A stretch of DNA of 64,000 nt from Acanthosepion pharaonis. Taxonomy: Eukaryota > Mollusca > Cephalopoda > Sepiida > Sepiidae. The DNA lies in NCBI GenBank assembly GCA_903632075.3, contig CAHIKZ030005579.1:80001-144000 (forward strand), in the 5' to 3' direction. The position numbers and the translations under genes are program-made. The notes beneath the pieces were generated by a model. The model was not told the DNA's origin. It searched no databases and worked only from the letters and a program-made list of their open reading frames with translations. Positions 22,401 to 32,870 of this stretch are shown piece by piece; position 1 is the stretch's first letter; each line of letters begins with the position of its first letter.

Positions 22401-22683
22401 TATCAATTCTATTTTAATCATATATGTAATTTGATCAAGGTTCTAAGCTATGTATCTATGTAATTTAATCACGGTTGTAAATTAAATAAATTGAGTAGGC
22501 GCTCAATGTATGTATGTAACAGTATATTTATTTATATTCGTCTACTGGCGTGAAATTTCGAGGTGTGCCGATAGGTTAAGGATAGAGTTTCTGACTGATG
22601 TCGTATTGGTCAAGTTTTGATTCCGGCTTGAAGCAATCTGATGTTTAGTTCCACTGATGACCGTTCATACAGCGAAACTGATG

Positions 22684-22688
<5 letters not shown>
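22400..22688 (+). mobile_element. Decayed satellite units and a second tRNA-like SINE
   Basis: 22410-22480 holds decayed TAATTTGATCAAGG units. 22562-22640 has a tRNA-like layout: GTGCCGATAGGTTAAGG as box A region and AGTTTTGATTCCGG as box B, about 50 bases apart. It is followed by a CTGATGA...GAAAC motif (22654-22678) and then a (TA)n tract. A short SINE ending in (TA)n is the simplest reading. Confidence 0.5.

Positions 22689-22745
<57 letters not shown>
22689..22745. repeat. (TA)n tract, left flank of fold-back element
   Basis: Pure alternating TA, about 57 bp. Confidence 0.97.
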
Positions 22746-22750
<5 letters not shown>

Positions 22751-22824
22751 ATATAGTCTTAAGGCGTGCTATATTTATGGAATAAAGTGCTCAATATCAG
22801 AGATAGAGCGTGTGTAAATATAAA

Positions 22825-23460
22825 AGTGAACATAGAAGTCAACACTTAGAGGCGACAGTCTGTTTCATGCTATATGCAATCGTCAGGCCACATATGCTGT
22901 TATTTTTCTCGGCTATTTATATATATACGGGTTAGTGGTGCATTGTGGGTATTCTATTATGGCTGTTATTTTACCGGAAGTAGTTTGTTTATTTATTTGG
23001 GTCAAATTATATTGCTCGTTTTTATTTTTGTTTCTTATTTTATTTATTTATTTATTAACGTAGTAAAAATTTGTTTATATCACTTATTTAACAGTTTTGT
23101 TTTGGTTTGAGAATTTAATTAAAAGTATTTGTTCAATTTTGGGGTTGGTTGTTGTAGTTCATTCTAACTATTATTTTGGCGGGAACAGTTTTTAATTTGG
23201 GATTGGTTTGTCTATTTATTTACTTGGATGAATTTAGGTCAATTTATTTTACTTGTATATTTTCTCTTTTCGGTTTTCGTTTTTAAGCAACATAGTATTT
23301 ATTTATTTTTTATTTCTATTTTTTATTAGTGTATTTAGTTGTTTTTATTTTATTTTATATAAAAACATATAAATAGCCGAGAAAAATAACAGCATATGTA
23401 GCCTGACGATTGCATATAGCATGAAACAGACTGTCGCCTCTAAGTGTTGACTTATGTTCA

Positions 23461-23462
<2 letters not shown>
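22825..23462. mobile_element. Fold-back/MITE with about 96-bp inverted arms
   Basis: The left arm (22825-22920) and right arm (23369-23462) are near-perfect inverted copies. Each outer end reads AGTGAACATA and each arm includes GGCGACAGTCTGTTTCATGC and CTGTTATTTTTCTCGGC. The 450-bp centre is T-rich and shows no transposase. (TA)n tracts lie on both sides (22689-22745 and 23463-23515), so insertion into a TA repeat, or growth of TA at the ends, is likely. Confidence 0.85.

Positions 23463-23515
<53 letters not shown>
23463..23515. repeat. (TA)n tract, right flank of fold-back element
   Basis: Pure alternating TA, about 53 bp. Confidence 0.97.
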
Positions 23516-23517
<2 letters not shown>

Positions 23518-23726
23518 TTTAATCAGTATTCTACGTTATATATGTATGTATTCCGTTTTTCGTTAGAATTATGATTGCTATTTCGTTACTGTTCTAATTA
23601 ATAACCAATATAACATACGTATTTGAAATTTTTATGCAAATTGATCTCCCTTATATTTACCTATTATACGTATATTTTTTTAAAATTCTATACAATTTGA
23701 GAACTTTTCCATTTTACATACATATA

Positions 23727-24093
23727 CAGGGTGTCCATAAAGTTTGTGTGCACTTTAAAAAAAATTATAACTTTATTTGTATTTGCGATAGAAATAATCT
23801 GTAAAAATATGTTATAAAGTTTAATACTTGGTTTTAAGTATAGCTAAAATGATTAATGTGATTTCAGGCATTAATGTAGATTAGTTGGCAAATGTTTTCC
23901 ATGAACTGCAAAATCGTATTACCCTTTGTATTGCTAATGATGGAGGACATATGGAAACTTAAAGAAAATTTCAATAAAACCTTAAAAGATATAGATTTAC
24001 TTCTTTCTAATCCTTTTTAAAAATTATTTCTATTGTAAATACAAATAAAGTTATAAATTTTTAAAAATGTACACGAACTTTATCGACACCCCG
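23727..24093 (+). mobile_element. Mariner-like deleted element with about 70-bp TIRs
   Basis: The 367-bp element starts CAGGGTGTCCATAAAGTTTG and ends with the inverted partner CGAACTTTATCGACACCCCG, flanked by TA. Inverted similarity extends inward through ATAACTTTATTTGTATTTGC. The plus strand has a remnant HELQNRITLCIANDGG, which resembles the C-terminal end of a mariner-like transposase. The catalytic domain is absent, so it is non-autonomous. Confidence 0.82.
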
Positions 24094-24179
24094 TATAATG
24101 TGATCAAATCTACAGTTTACTTATCTCTGTGATTTGATCACTGTCAATAACATTCACTAACAGGATTTTCATTTTTTTA

Positions 24180-24295
24180 ATCGATTTCATCTCAAGGAAC
24201 GTCGTAAAGTTACTAATATACAAGGGGTTGCTGGGTGTGGAAGAATTAAGAAGCAGAAACACTACTGTGGAGCAAGAACCAAAAATAATAAGGGA
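24180..24295 (-). mobile_element. Jockey/CR1-like LINE extreme 3' end
   Basis: It has the reverse complement of the shared terminus (CTCAAGGAACG...ACTAATATACAAGGGG). It abuts a plus-strand copy of the same LINE at 24298, giving a tail-to-body inverted junction. Confidence 0.6.
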
Positions 24296-24297
24296 AA

Positions 24298-24745
24298 TTG
24301 GCTCACTGTTCCAGAAAATTGTTCTCGTCTGTGTCCATCTTGCACATTTACAAATCTACCATTCGTCCGTGCATTGAATACTGCAGCCATATCTGGTCTG
24401 GTGCTCTTGTAATTCCTTTAAAGGTTCTTGACAAAATCCAAAGAATAATCCGTAATGTAATCGATCTTGACTTGGTATCTCGACTTCAGTCACTTTCTCA
24501 CCGACGTGACGTGGCTTCCCTCTGTCTTTTCTACAAATATTTTCATGACAACTGCTCTGACAAGACTTTTTCTCTGCTGCCCAGAAATACATAAATTTAA
24601 ACGTGCTGTTAGATTGGCATCTATGTCTCAACACTTTTCTGTTGAAATAACTAAATGCAACCACCTCTTCTACTCTAACAGTTTCATTTCTCGCACTTTC
24701 CACCTGTGAAACTCCATTCCGTTTACTTGTGGCATTCCCGCCTTG
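24298..24745 (+). pseudogene. Jockey/CR1-like LINE, ORF2 C-terminus
   Basis: The translation reads LHIYKSTIRPCIEYCSHIW, LVSRLQSLSHRRDVASLCLF and YKYFHDNCSDKTFSLLPR. After one frameshift near 24585 it continues as HKFKRAVRLASMSQHFSVEI, KCNHLFYSNSF and a degraded LWNS-P block, then the shared terminus at about 24740. This C-terminal layout is typical of Jockey/CR1-type LINEs. It is the least damaged copy of this family in the window but lacks the reverse transcriptase catalytic part. Confidence 0.8.
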
Positions 24746-24769
24746 CTTGGAGTGAAATGATAAAAAAAA

Positions 24770-25065
24770 ATATCAGGAAGACACTAGATAGCAATTGACA
24801 TTGCATTTAAATTTTGGAAGATTAAATTTGACATGAAAACTTGGATCCGGAAGAGAGTTCCACAAGCGAGAAGTGCAATAGAAATTAGCATAGAACTTAT
24901 GGTTAAATCTGGCCAATTCAACTGTGAATTGATGAGACCTCGCTGCCAATCTAGTACTGCGCTTAAATTCACCTAGTCTAGGAACCATAACGAAGAACTC
25001 ATCTGAACAATTAACATGAAAGTATTTATAGAAAAGGCACAGGGAAGCAACTTTGTGGCGGTGAT
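24770..25065 (-). pseudogene. Jockey/CR1-like LINE 3'-end fragment
   Basis: The minus strand (24773-24988) encodes FKRSTRLAARSHQFTVELAR, LWNSLP and FKCNVNCYL, continuing upstream into a YKYFH-like segment near 25030. It faces the plus-strand copy at 24298, so the two are inverted (tail to tail). Confidence 0.78.
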
Positions 25066-25285
25066 AAAGTGACTGAAGCCAAAACGCAAAGTCACGACAA
25101 ATTATATTGGTATCTCAAAGGCTTTGACAAGTTGTGGCATAAGGTGTTGTTAAACGAATTCTATAGCTATGGAATCTCTGGGAGAGATTTAGCGGTTATC
25201 AAGTTCTTTCTATCGGGTATGTTCCTAAGGCTTGTCGTTAATGACCAGTTTTCTAACAGTAAAATGGAAGGAAAATGACTTTTAA
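25066..25285 (+). pseudogene. Jockey/CR1-like reverse transcriptase fragment
   Basis: The translation contains SKGFDKLWHKVLLNEFYSYG, ISGRDLAVIKFFLSG and a VVNDQFSNS block. This matches the D(I)SxAFDxVWH catalytic block A region with the following fingers of Jockey/CR1 reverse transcriptases; the catalytic Asp is the one in GFDKLWH. The rest of the domain is missing. Confidence 0.72.
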
Positions 25286-25289
25286 TATT

Positions 25290-25805
25290 CAATACGTCCC
25301 GAACAAAGCCAATAAAATTTCATCATCATCGAGTTGACTTAAATCAGGACCAATAATATTGCTGATTTTTCATTGGATTTTATCAAAGATCTCTAGATAT
25401 ATAGCAGCAGCACCGGACCATATGTGGCAACAATATTCTAAGTATGGACGAAAGACAGACTTATATATATGTAAGATAGATTCTGGAGAAAAAAATTGTC
25501 TAGCACGATAGTTGACCTAGCAATGTATTCAATATAGTCCTTTTAATTCATGTCTCCGAGAACGTTAACCCGAGATGTATTTTTATCACTTAAAATTTGG
25601 TAAATTGCGAGCAAATTTGAATTCTGAAAATGTGTCCCGGGAGAAAAAATTATCAAACACTTATAATCTATAAAACACAGGTACACATCTGTCTGCATTT
25701 TTATAGCTCTTTCTGATGTCATTCTGGGGATAAAAATCGCATTCCTTGTTCCAGTGTCTTTAACGAACCCGTACTGTACTTGTCCTATTTCTGGTTTGAT
25801 TCTCT
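25290..25805 (-). pseudogene. Mixed LINE debris, minus strand
   Basis: 25680-25800 on the minus strand reads IKPEIGQVQYGFVKDTGTRN and DVYLCFIDY, the same block as in the RTE-like copies (PEIGQ...GFVKDTGTRN...DYAKAFD). 25310-25480 reads PYLEYCCHIWSGAAAI and FDKIQ, which is Jockey/CR1-like. Two families are thus joined here. Both are broken. Confidence 0.68.
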
Positions 25806-25809
25806 ATAT

Positions 25810-26263
25810 CAGTGGTTCCCAAACAGTCCAGCAGAAGAGGATAGCAGGTGAGGCAGAATGATTGAAAAACAATCAAAGATTTAGAACCAGTTTTTAAAAA
25901 ATTCATATGCCAAAAATAAATATGATTTCAAAATATAAAATATTATTATGGATTACTTGTAATTGCATGCATGAGTCCCAGTATAAATAGTTATAAATAA
26001 TTATTGAGAGATTTTATCATTGTGATATTTTTCTGTTATATCAAGTATTAAGAATATAGTAACTAGGGTCCACAAATTGGAGGAGAGAGTTATCAATGAT
26101 AATGTTCTGACTTGAAATCTACGGTTATCTCCCTTTAACCTTCTCTCCCTGTTTTTTTTGTTTTGTTTTTAAATGTACTTTTTATCACATAAAATTTCGT
26201 GAGACGCGAGCAAATTTTCTTTCCGAAAATGCGGCCCAGTGAAAAAAAAATTGGGAATCACTG
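25810..26263. mobile_element. hAT-type MITE
   Basis: The 454-bp segment has inverted ends CAGTGGTTCCCAA and TTGGGAATCACTG (one mismatch), the CAGTGGTTC-type terminus typical of hAT elements. No transposase is present. An 8-bp target duplication is not evident. It is inserted immediately after the RTE-like fragment. Confidence 0.65.
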
Positions 26264-26496
26264 ACCTAAAGAGACGAAAGCCGTATCGCTTGTCTGAAAG
26301 AATGCACTGCGATATGAGGTGCTTAGCAAATTCAGCATTGATTATGGCCTCTCGTACTTTCCTAAATAGAGGTAGAAGGTTAATTTATGAGAGGAGGAAG
26401 AGTTCGTTCTACTCTAGAAGGGTTTACCACAACAGTAATAACAACAGTAATCCTGTAATAGGAATATATAAAAACGTAATAGAATATTGAATATTG

Positions 26497-26499
<3 letters not shown>

Positions 26500-26572
<73 letters not shown>

Positions 26573-26690
26573 CGTATTATGCAGGTAAGTGAATTAAGTT
26601 GGTTTGTTTTGTTTTGTTTTGTTTACGGCATGAACTTTGATGGGTTATTTAATGCCGACAAGATTTTTATTACTGGTAACATATTTTCAG
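26500..26690. repeat. (TA)n tract and single SINE tail copy
   Basis: 26500-26570 is pure (TA)n. 26595-26690 has TTTGTTTACGGCATGAAC and GGGTTATTTAATGCCGACAA, the SINE tail seen in triplicate at 16325-16640. Confidence 0.8.
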
Positions 26691-26721
26691 AAAACTATTG
26701 TTGATGATATTTTAATTAATT

Positions 26722-27790
26722 AATTCGTTACCCGAATGACAGACTACGCTTGCCCCCAAAAATCCTCTTCTTAGAGCAGTCATCTGGCAAGAGACTACGT
26801 GGAAGGATCAACTCAAAAACACCTTTCTATTTTACATATCTATGCCATTTGATCACTCTAATATTTACGTAATTTGATAACAATTCGCAGGTTAGGTTTT
26901 CAAGCTCAGAGGCCCTTGCTGAGAACGGAAATCAATCCTGTCAATTGGAAGACGGAAGCTGCAGAAAGATCCAATTGGAGAAGTGCAGTCCAGGAAAAAA
27001 AAACAATATCCTTCGAAAACACTAGAAAACAAATAAAAGCTAGAGCTCCCCATTCCCTGAACTCTTTTATCCTGCTATGCAGTGGCTGTAGACGTCTCTT
27101 CAGATCCAAAAATAGGACTCATTTCATATAGAAGGAAATGTTGATTAGCACTCAAAATATTCGGCAACGAGTTCCGCCAACGAAGACGGACAAGAAATGT
27201 CGCTAGCCCCACCAATTCCATGTTCATACCAAAGTAACGCATAATAAAGTTAATTTTTTTGGAATTTACATATATCTGACAGTGACAAGTAAATAGAAAT
27301 GATTAATTCGTTACCCGAATGACAGACTACGCTTGTCCCCAAAAATCCTCTTCTTAGAGCAGGCATCTGGCAAGAGACCACATGGAAGGATCAACTCAAA
27401 AACACCTTTCTATTTTACATATCTATGCCATTTGATCACTCTAATATTTACGTAATTTGATAACAATTCGCAGGTTAGGTTTTCAAGTTCAAAGACACTT
27501 GCTGAGGACGGAAATCAATCCAGTCAATTGGGAGATGGAAGCTGCAGAAAGATCCAATTGGAGAAAAGCAGTCCAGGAAAAAAACAATATCCTTGGAAAA
27601 CACCAGAAGACATAAAGAAGAGACGAAGAGAACCCAAAAGAAAAGCCAGAGCTCTCCATTCCCGGGTTCCTCTCCCCACCAGTGGCTGTAGACATCTCTT
27701 CAGATCCAACTAGGAATCATTTCATACAGAAGGGAATGTCGATGAGCACCCCCTGTACTCGGTAACGAGTTCCGTCAACGAAGAGGACGA
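26722..27790 (+). repeat. About 583-bp tandem duplication with LINE C-terminus and satellite
   Basis: ATTCGTTACCCGAATGACAG starts copies at 26722 and 27305. Each copy contains TAATTTGATA satellite units, then a coding relic. In copy one (26874-27131) it reads NWKTEAAERSNWRSAV followed by CSGCRRLFRSKNRTH, which resembles the C-terminal W-R-xV and C-x2-C-x-R-x-C/F-x-SRxGLxxH zinc-finger ending of some non-LTR retrotransposons. Copy two keeps SNW-K-AVQEK and CRHLFRSN. Both are broken. Confidence 0.75.
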
Positions 27791-28205
27791 TATGTTTTTA
27801 TAACCTTTCTACTTTACATATCTAAGCAATTTGATCGCTTTTATATTAACGTAATTTGATATCAATTCGCAACCAATGTTTTCTTTTTTTATAGTTTTAT
27901 TTCTATTCAATTTGATCATTTTTCAGATAGCGTACCTACATAATTTGATCAACGTTACAATTTACTTATCTATATAATTTGATCACGTTTCTTCATTGCA
28001 AATCTACGTAATTTAATCTCTTTTCTTATTAACCTATATAATTCGATCACTCTACTAATTTCTATATCTTTGCAATTCGCTCCCTATTCTGATTTACTTA
28101 GCTATGTAATCTGATCAATGTTCTAATTTACTTGTCTATGTAAGCTGATCCGTGATCAGCTTCATTTATCTATGCAATTACAACATTAGATTTAAAAAAA
28201 AAAAA
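27790..28205 (+). repeat. Decayed TAATTTGATCA satellite
   Basis: Units such as CTATATAATTTGATCACG and TATGTAATCTGATCA recur every 29-45 bp without regular phase. Same core as the 29-bp array at 20945. Confidence 0.7.
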
Positions 28206-29330
28206 ATCATTTCAGCCCCAAGCAAGGCAGAAATGCCACTAAATGCAGGGGGGTATACAGGGAGTGAAAGTAAGAGAAAAGACTGAATATAGGGAAGATT
28301 GATGAAAGGAAAAATGATGAATGGGATTCAAGAAAATAGAAGATGGCGATTGACGTTCCATTTAAGTTTTTGAAGATTGTAGTTATCAGGGAAGCAAGTA
28401 AGCGGAAGGGAGTTCCACAGGCGGGAAGTGCAAGAAAAGAAACTGTTGCAGTAGAAGTGTCTGTTGCATTTAACTATTTATACAGTAAAGGGTAGGACCT
28501 ACATACCAATTCACATATTCGGAGCATCAAGGAAAAAAAAAAAGCTCGCCAGAGCAATTACCATGAAAATATTTGTAGAAAAGACAGAGGGAAGCCATGT
28601 CATTTCGGTGAGAAAGTGACTGAAGTCAAGATGCCAAGTCAGTTGAATTGGTTCTATGCTAATAGCTATTTCTAGTACGCTTCGCGCTTGTGGAACTCTC
28701 TTCTGGCTCTATGTTATCCTGTCAACTTTAACCTTCATAAATGTAAATGCAATGTCAATTGCTATCCACTGTCTTCCTGATATTTTTTTTATCATTTCAC
28801 TCCAAGCAAGGGGGAAGGCCACTAGTATCCAGGGTGTTACGGGGAGAGAAAAGACTGCGCATAGGAAGGATTGAGGAAAGATGAACGGGATTCAAGAAGA
28901 TAGAAGATGGTGATTGATGTTGCATTTAACTTTTTAAAGATTGTAGTTATCAGAGAAGTAAGTAAGCGGAAGGGAGTTCCACAGGCGGGAAGTGCTAGAA
29001 AAGAAACTGTTGCAGTAGAAATGGCGGTTGCATTTAATTATTTCAACAATAAAAGGGTGGGACCTAAATGCCAATCTAGTAGCACACTTATATTCATGTA
29101 TTCGGGACACCGGGGGAAAAAGTTCGTCAGAGCAGTTGCCATGAAAATATTTGTAGAAAAGACAGAGTGAAGCCACTGCACGTCGGTGAGGAACTGACTG
29201 AGGTCGAGATACCAAATCAAGATCAGTTATATTACAAATTCTTCATTGGATTTTGTCCAGAACCTCGTGATAAATAGCAGGAGCACCGGCCCAGATATAG
29301 CAACAGTAACCATTGCAGATTTACATTCGA
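28205..29330. mobile_element. Cluster of three Jockey/CR1-like LINE 3' fragments
   Basis: Minus-strand copy 28205-28645, plus-strand remnant 28650-28785 (LRACGTLFWL, then NVNAMSIAI and the shared terminus) and minus-strand copy 28790-29330. The last is best preserved: WSGAPAIYHEVLDKIQ, LVSRPQSVPHRRAVASLCLF, CATRLAFRSHPFIVE and STSRLWNSLPLTYFSDNYNL. Alternating orientations suggest inverted duplication or repeated insertion. Confidence 0.78.
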
Positions 29331-29334
29331 TCAG

Positions 29335-29760
29335 TGATATAATTCACTAATATATCTGGTTACAGCACTGTTCAAAATTTTTTATGTAATTTGTTCACTG
29401 ACCTAATTTACATATCTAGACAAACTGATCAATGCTGTATTCATCTGTGTAATTTGATCAATAGAGTAATTTATATACTTCCGTAACTTGAAGCGCGATT
29501 GGCTTTATGCAATTTGATCTTTTCTTTACAGATTCATATAATTTGATTATTGTTCTAATTTACATAAATAATTCGCTCCCTCGACTCGTTCACAAATTTA
29601 TATAATTTGTCGAATATTCTGCATATTTGATCATTCTTTCAAATAACGATGTAATTTGATCCCTGTTCTAGATTAATTATCTACGCAATTCAATCATTGA
29701 CTTAATTAATTATCTATGTAATATGATTACTGTTCTACGTAACATATGTAATTTGATCAG

Positions 29761-29816
<56 letters not shown>

Positions 29817-29985
29817 ATATTTCGATTATTGTTCGAATTACTAATTTATGAATTCCTTATTTATGTAATTTGTTCCTTGTCCTAATTTATCTACAGTACC
29901 ATTGCAAATGTTTACAACACATTACAAAAATGTTTATTTAAGTATTTCTAACACAGATTAATGAAAATTTTACAGCTAATAATAC
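29335..29985 (+). repeat. Decayed TAATTTGATCA satellite with (TA)n
   Basis: At least ten degenerate GTAATTTGATCA-like units. A (TA)n tract occupies 29762-29820. Confidence 0.7.
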
Positions 29986-30192
29986 AGTGTAACGGATATA
30001 AGAGAAACCCGGATATAAACCCGGATATAACCCGGATATAAGAGAAACCCGGATATAAGAGATTTTCTCTGGTCCCAAATTAGAGCCTGTGTTAATGTAT
30101 ATAAAATAGACCAAACCCGGATATAAGAGAAAACCCAATATAAGAGACTTCTTCTTCGGTCCCGACAACTCTCTTATATCCGGGTTACACTG
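29985..30192. mobile_element. pogo-type MITE, 208 bp
   Basis: The ends are CAGTGTAACGGATATAAGAG and, inverted, CAGTGTAACCCGGATATAAG. Both sides are flanked by TA (29983-29984 and 30193-30194). Internal CCGGATATAAGAGA motifs recur six times, partly in inverted orientation. The ends resemble pogo/Tigger termini of the CAGT(G)xAACCCCGxTATAA kind; the family call is inference. No coding sequence. Confidence 0.85.
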
Positions 30193-30309
30193 TACATATG
30201 TTTAAGCCTTTAATCAAACAATCAGATTTAAAAAAATTAATCAATAAAAATATCTCATGAAGCAGAACCAATATTTAATAACGCAAAAGTTTACAGTACC
30301 TTTATTAAA

Positions 30310-32093
30310 TCTTCTATTAATATTTCGTAGCGTAACCTTTATTGCTAACTACAGCATGTAGGCGTTTAGAGTAATCCCTTACGAATTTCTTGCATGATTC
30401 TTGGCTAATATTTCTTCCATTCTTCGTGACAAAATTCCTTTAGTTCATGCAGTTTTTGCCGGTTCCTTCTTTGAATTCTCAGTTTCAGCTCTCTTCATAA
30501 ATTTTCAATCGGATTGAGATCTAAAGATTGAAATTAACCATGATTTTGTAAACTTTACAGTATGCTTAGGATCGTTGTCTTGTTGAAAGACGCAACCTGG
30601 TTTCAAGTTCAGCGAATATGTACTCTGACTCTCCAAAATATCCTTACAATATTTATCGTCCCTTCTATTATTTCAATGTTCCCTACACGTTGGGCACTAA
30701 AGCAATCTCAGATCATGATTGATCCGCCTTCAAATTTTACTATTGCGATAGTATTCTTCGGCAAATATTCAGTACCCTCCTTTCTCGTGACCTTTGTCAC
30801 AGCATTTCTGCCAAAAAGTTCAATTTTCGTTTTGTCTGACCAAAGTACATTTTCTCGAAATGCTGCAGGTTTGATACAATGCTCGTTTGCAAAATCCAGT
30901 ATAGCAAGAAAGTGTTGTTTTTTTTCCTTGGAATCCTCTAAAAGAAGTGAACGACTAATTGTATCTGTACTCACTTTTATTCCTGAAGTTCTTGAAGCGT
31001 AACTCGGGGCGTTGCCAAATTTTCTCACTAATAATCTTGCCATACGTTCCGTTACATTTCTAGGACGACCAGAGCTTTTTTTTGGTGACACGTCTTCCAG
31101 TGACGAACTATTATACCAAACTAACACGTCTTCCAGTGACGAACTATCATACCAAACTGACACGTCTTCCAGTGACGAACTATCATACCAAACTGACACG
31201 TCTTCCAGTGACGAACTATCATACCAAACTGACACGTCTTCCAGTGACGAACTATTGTACCAAACTGACACGTCTTCCAGTGACGAACTATTGTACCAAA
31301 CTGACACGTCTTCCAGTGACGAACTATCATACCAAACTGACACGTCTTCCAGTGACGAACTATCATACCAAACTGACACGTCTTCCAGTGACGAACTATC
31401 ATACCAGACTGACACGTCTTCCAGTGACGAACTATCATACCAAACTGACACGTCTTCCAGTGACGAACTATCATACCAAACTGACACGTCTTCCAGTGAC
31501 GAACTATTGTACCAAACTGACACGTCTTCCAGTGACGAATTATCATACCAAACTGACACGTCTTCCAGTGACGAACTATTGTACCAAACTGACACGTCTT
31601 CCAGTGACGAACTATCATACCAAACTGACACATCTTCCAGTAACGAACTATTGTACCAAACTGACACGTCTTCCAGTGACGAACTATCATACCAAACTGA
31701 CACGTCTTCCAGTGACGAACTATCATACCAAACTGACACGTCTTCCAGTGACGAACTATTGTACCAAACTGACACGTCTTCCAGTGACGAACTATCATAC
31801 CAAACTGACACGTCTTCCAGTGACGAACTATTGTACCAAACTGACACGTCTTCCAGTGACGAATTATCATACCAAACTGACACGTCTTCCAGTGACGAAC
31901 TATTGTACCAAACTGACACGTCTTCCAGTGACGAACTATCATACCAAACTGACACGTCTTCCCGTGACGAACTATCATACCAAACTGAACTCGATGGCAC
32001 ATTTAACTGACTAGATATCTTCCTATAACCAAGTCCATTTGTATGTGTTGTGGTAAACCTTCCTACACTAGAATGAACTCTTCCTCCTCTCAT
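30310..32093 (-). pseudogene. Tc1 transposase with in-frame minisatellite expansion
   Basis: The minus strand is open for 461 codons (32093 to 30708). The start shows a first helix-turn-helix (GLGYRKISSQLNVPSSSVW). Then come 25 twelve-residue repeats, then the Tc1 linker KKSSGRPRNVTERMARLLV, a second helix-turn-helix remnant (GIKVSTDTISRSL), FANEHC, VLWSDKTKIELFGR with the first catalytic Asp, and YLPKNTI...FEGGSIM. A stop follows. Beyond it, broken frames continue the catalytic domain: QQDNDPKHT (30560-30586, second Asp) and the C-terminal RLHAVVSNKGYATKY-like end near 30322-30366. A segment between the second helix-turn-helix and FANEHC is deleted. It cannot be an active transposase. Normal Tc1 enzymes are about 340 residues. 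Confidence 0.87.
31087..31988 (-). repeat. 36-bp coding minisatellite, 25 copies
   Basis: The plus-strand unit is ACGTCTTCCAGTGACGAACT plus ATCATACCAAACTGAC. In the transposase frame it encodes SVWYDSSSLEDV, with a common N variant at residue 5 (TTGTACC instead of CATACC). D and N units alternate through much of the array, hinting at a 72-bp higher-order unit. Because 36 is a multiple of three and the unit lacks stops, four of the six frames stay open through the array (repeats TSSSDELSYQTD, LPVTNYHTKLTR and a minus-strand MIVRHWKTCQFG). The array sits exactly between the first helix-turn-helix and the GRPR linker. Confidence 0.95.
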
Positions 32094-32269
32094 AAATACA
32101 AACTGCGAGAGTCAGACGGGAGCGCAGAGTGAGAGTTGGAGTGGAGTAGTAGACGCAGTACTAATCTACTTATTACTAACACTATTGCTTTGTATATATC
32201 TTCAATATACTTTTTCAACCTACCTTCGTCTTCCGACCAATACTCTGACCAATGTGCACATAACCTATT

Positions 32270-32405
32270 CTAATTTCATCGCTGTAATTAATTTGCATAG
32301 CTGAGTAATTTGATCATTATACTAATAACCTTTTCTATCTAATTTCATTAATGTATTAATTTGAATATTTCCGTAATTTGATCATTATACGAATAGCCAT
32401 TTCAA
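32270..32405 (+). repeat. Decayed satellite, 68-bp type
   Basis: Two units with TAATTTCATCGCTGTA and GTAATTTGATCATTATAC, matching the array at 34840-35835. Confidence 0.7.
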
Positions 32406-32789
32406 GATATATAACAGTTAATCCCGGTTGATCCTGGGTTAGTTCCAACGTTAGTCTATACTGCCGCTGGACAACGGTAATTGAACCCCGGCCGCCTCAG
32501 TCGGCACCCTGCTCCGCCCAGGTTGTGTGATCACAGAGCTGTTGAGAATCGTTGGTTTGAACCACGGCGAAGCTGTGTTATGAAGGAAAAATAGAAATAG
32601 TCTTTGCAGGCGAAATAAAAACGAAAACGTCCTTCAATGTGATTTATGCAGTTCTTTGTACAATAAAAGTAACCCTTCACACTGCAATTATCTATAATGA
32701 CACTATCGGTGTTAATTCTGGAACATAGCTCAAGTCGGGAGTTCTCTTGGCAACAAGTCACGTGGATTTTAGTAGCGCCTTCGTCTGCT
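32405..32789. other. Weak SINE-like piece, otherwise unrecognised
   Basis: A minus-strand GGTTCAATTACC box-B-like motif lies near 32480 beside a GC-rich block, but no matching box A is clear. No other feature. Confidence 0.3.
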
Positions 32790-32795
32790 AGTCAC

Positions 32796-32867
<72 letters not shown>
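32790..32867 (+). repeat. (TC)n microsatellite
   Basis: About 76 bp of uninterrupted CT repeat. Confidence 0.97.

Positions 32868-32870
<3 letters not shown>

Noticed and set aside
31012..32014. Plus-strand open frames of 310 and 332 codons as genes
   Set aside because: They are antisense readings of the 36-bp array. The unit lacks stops in several frames, so length is automatic. Only the minus frame joins recognisable Tc1 domains.
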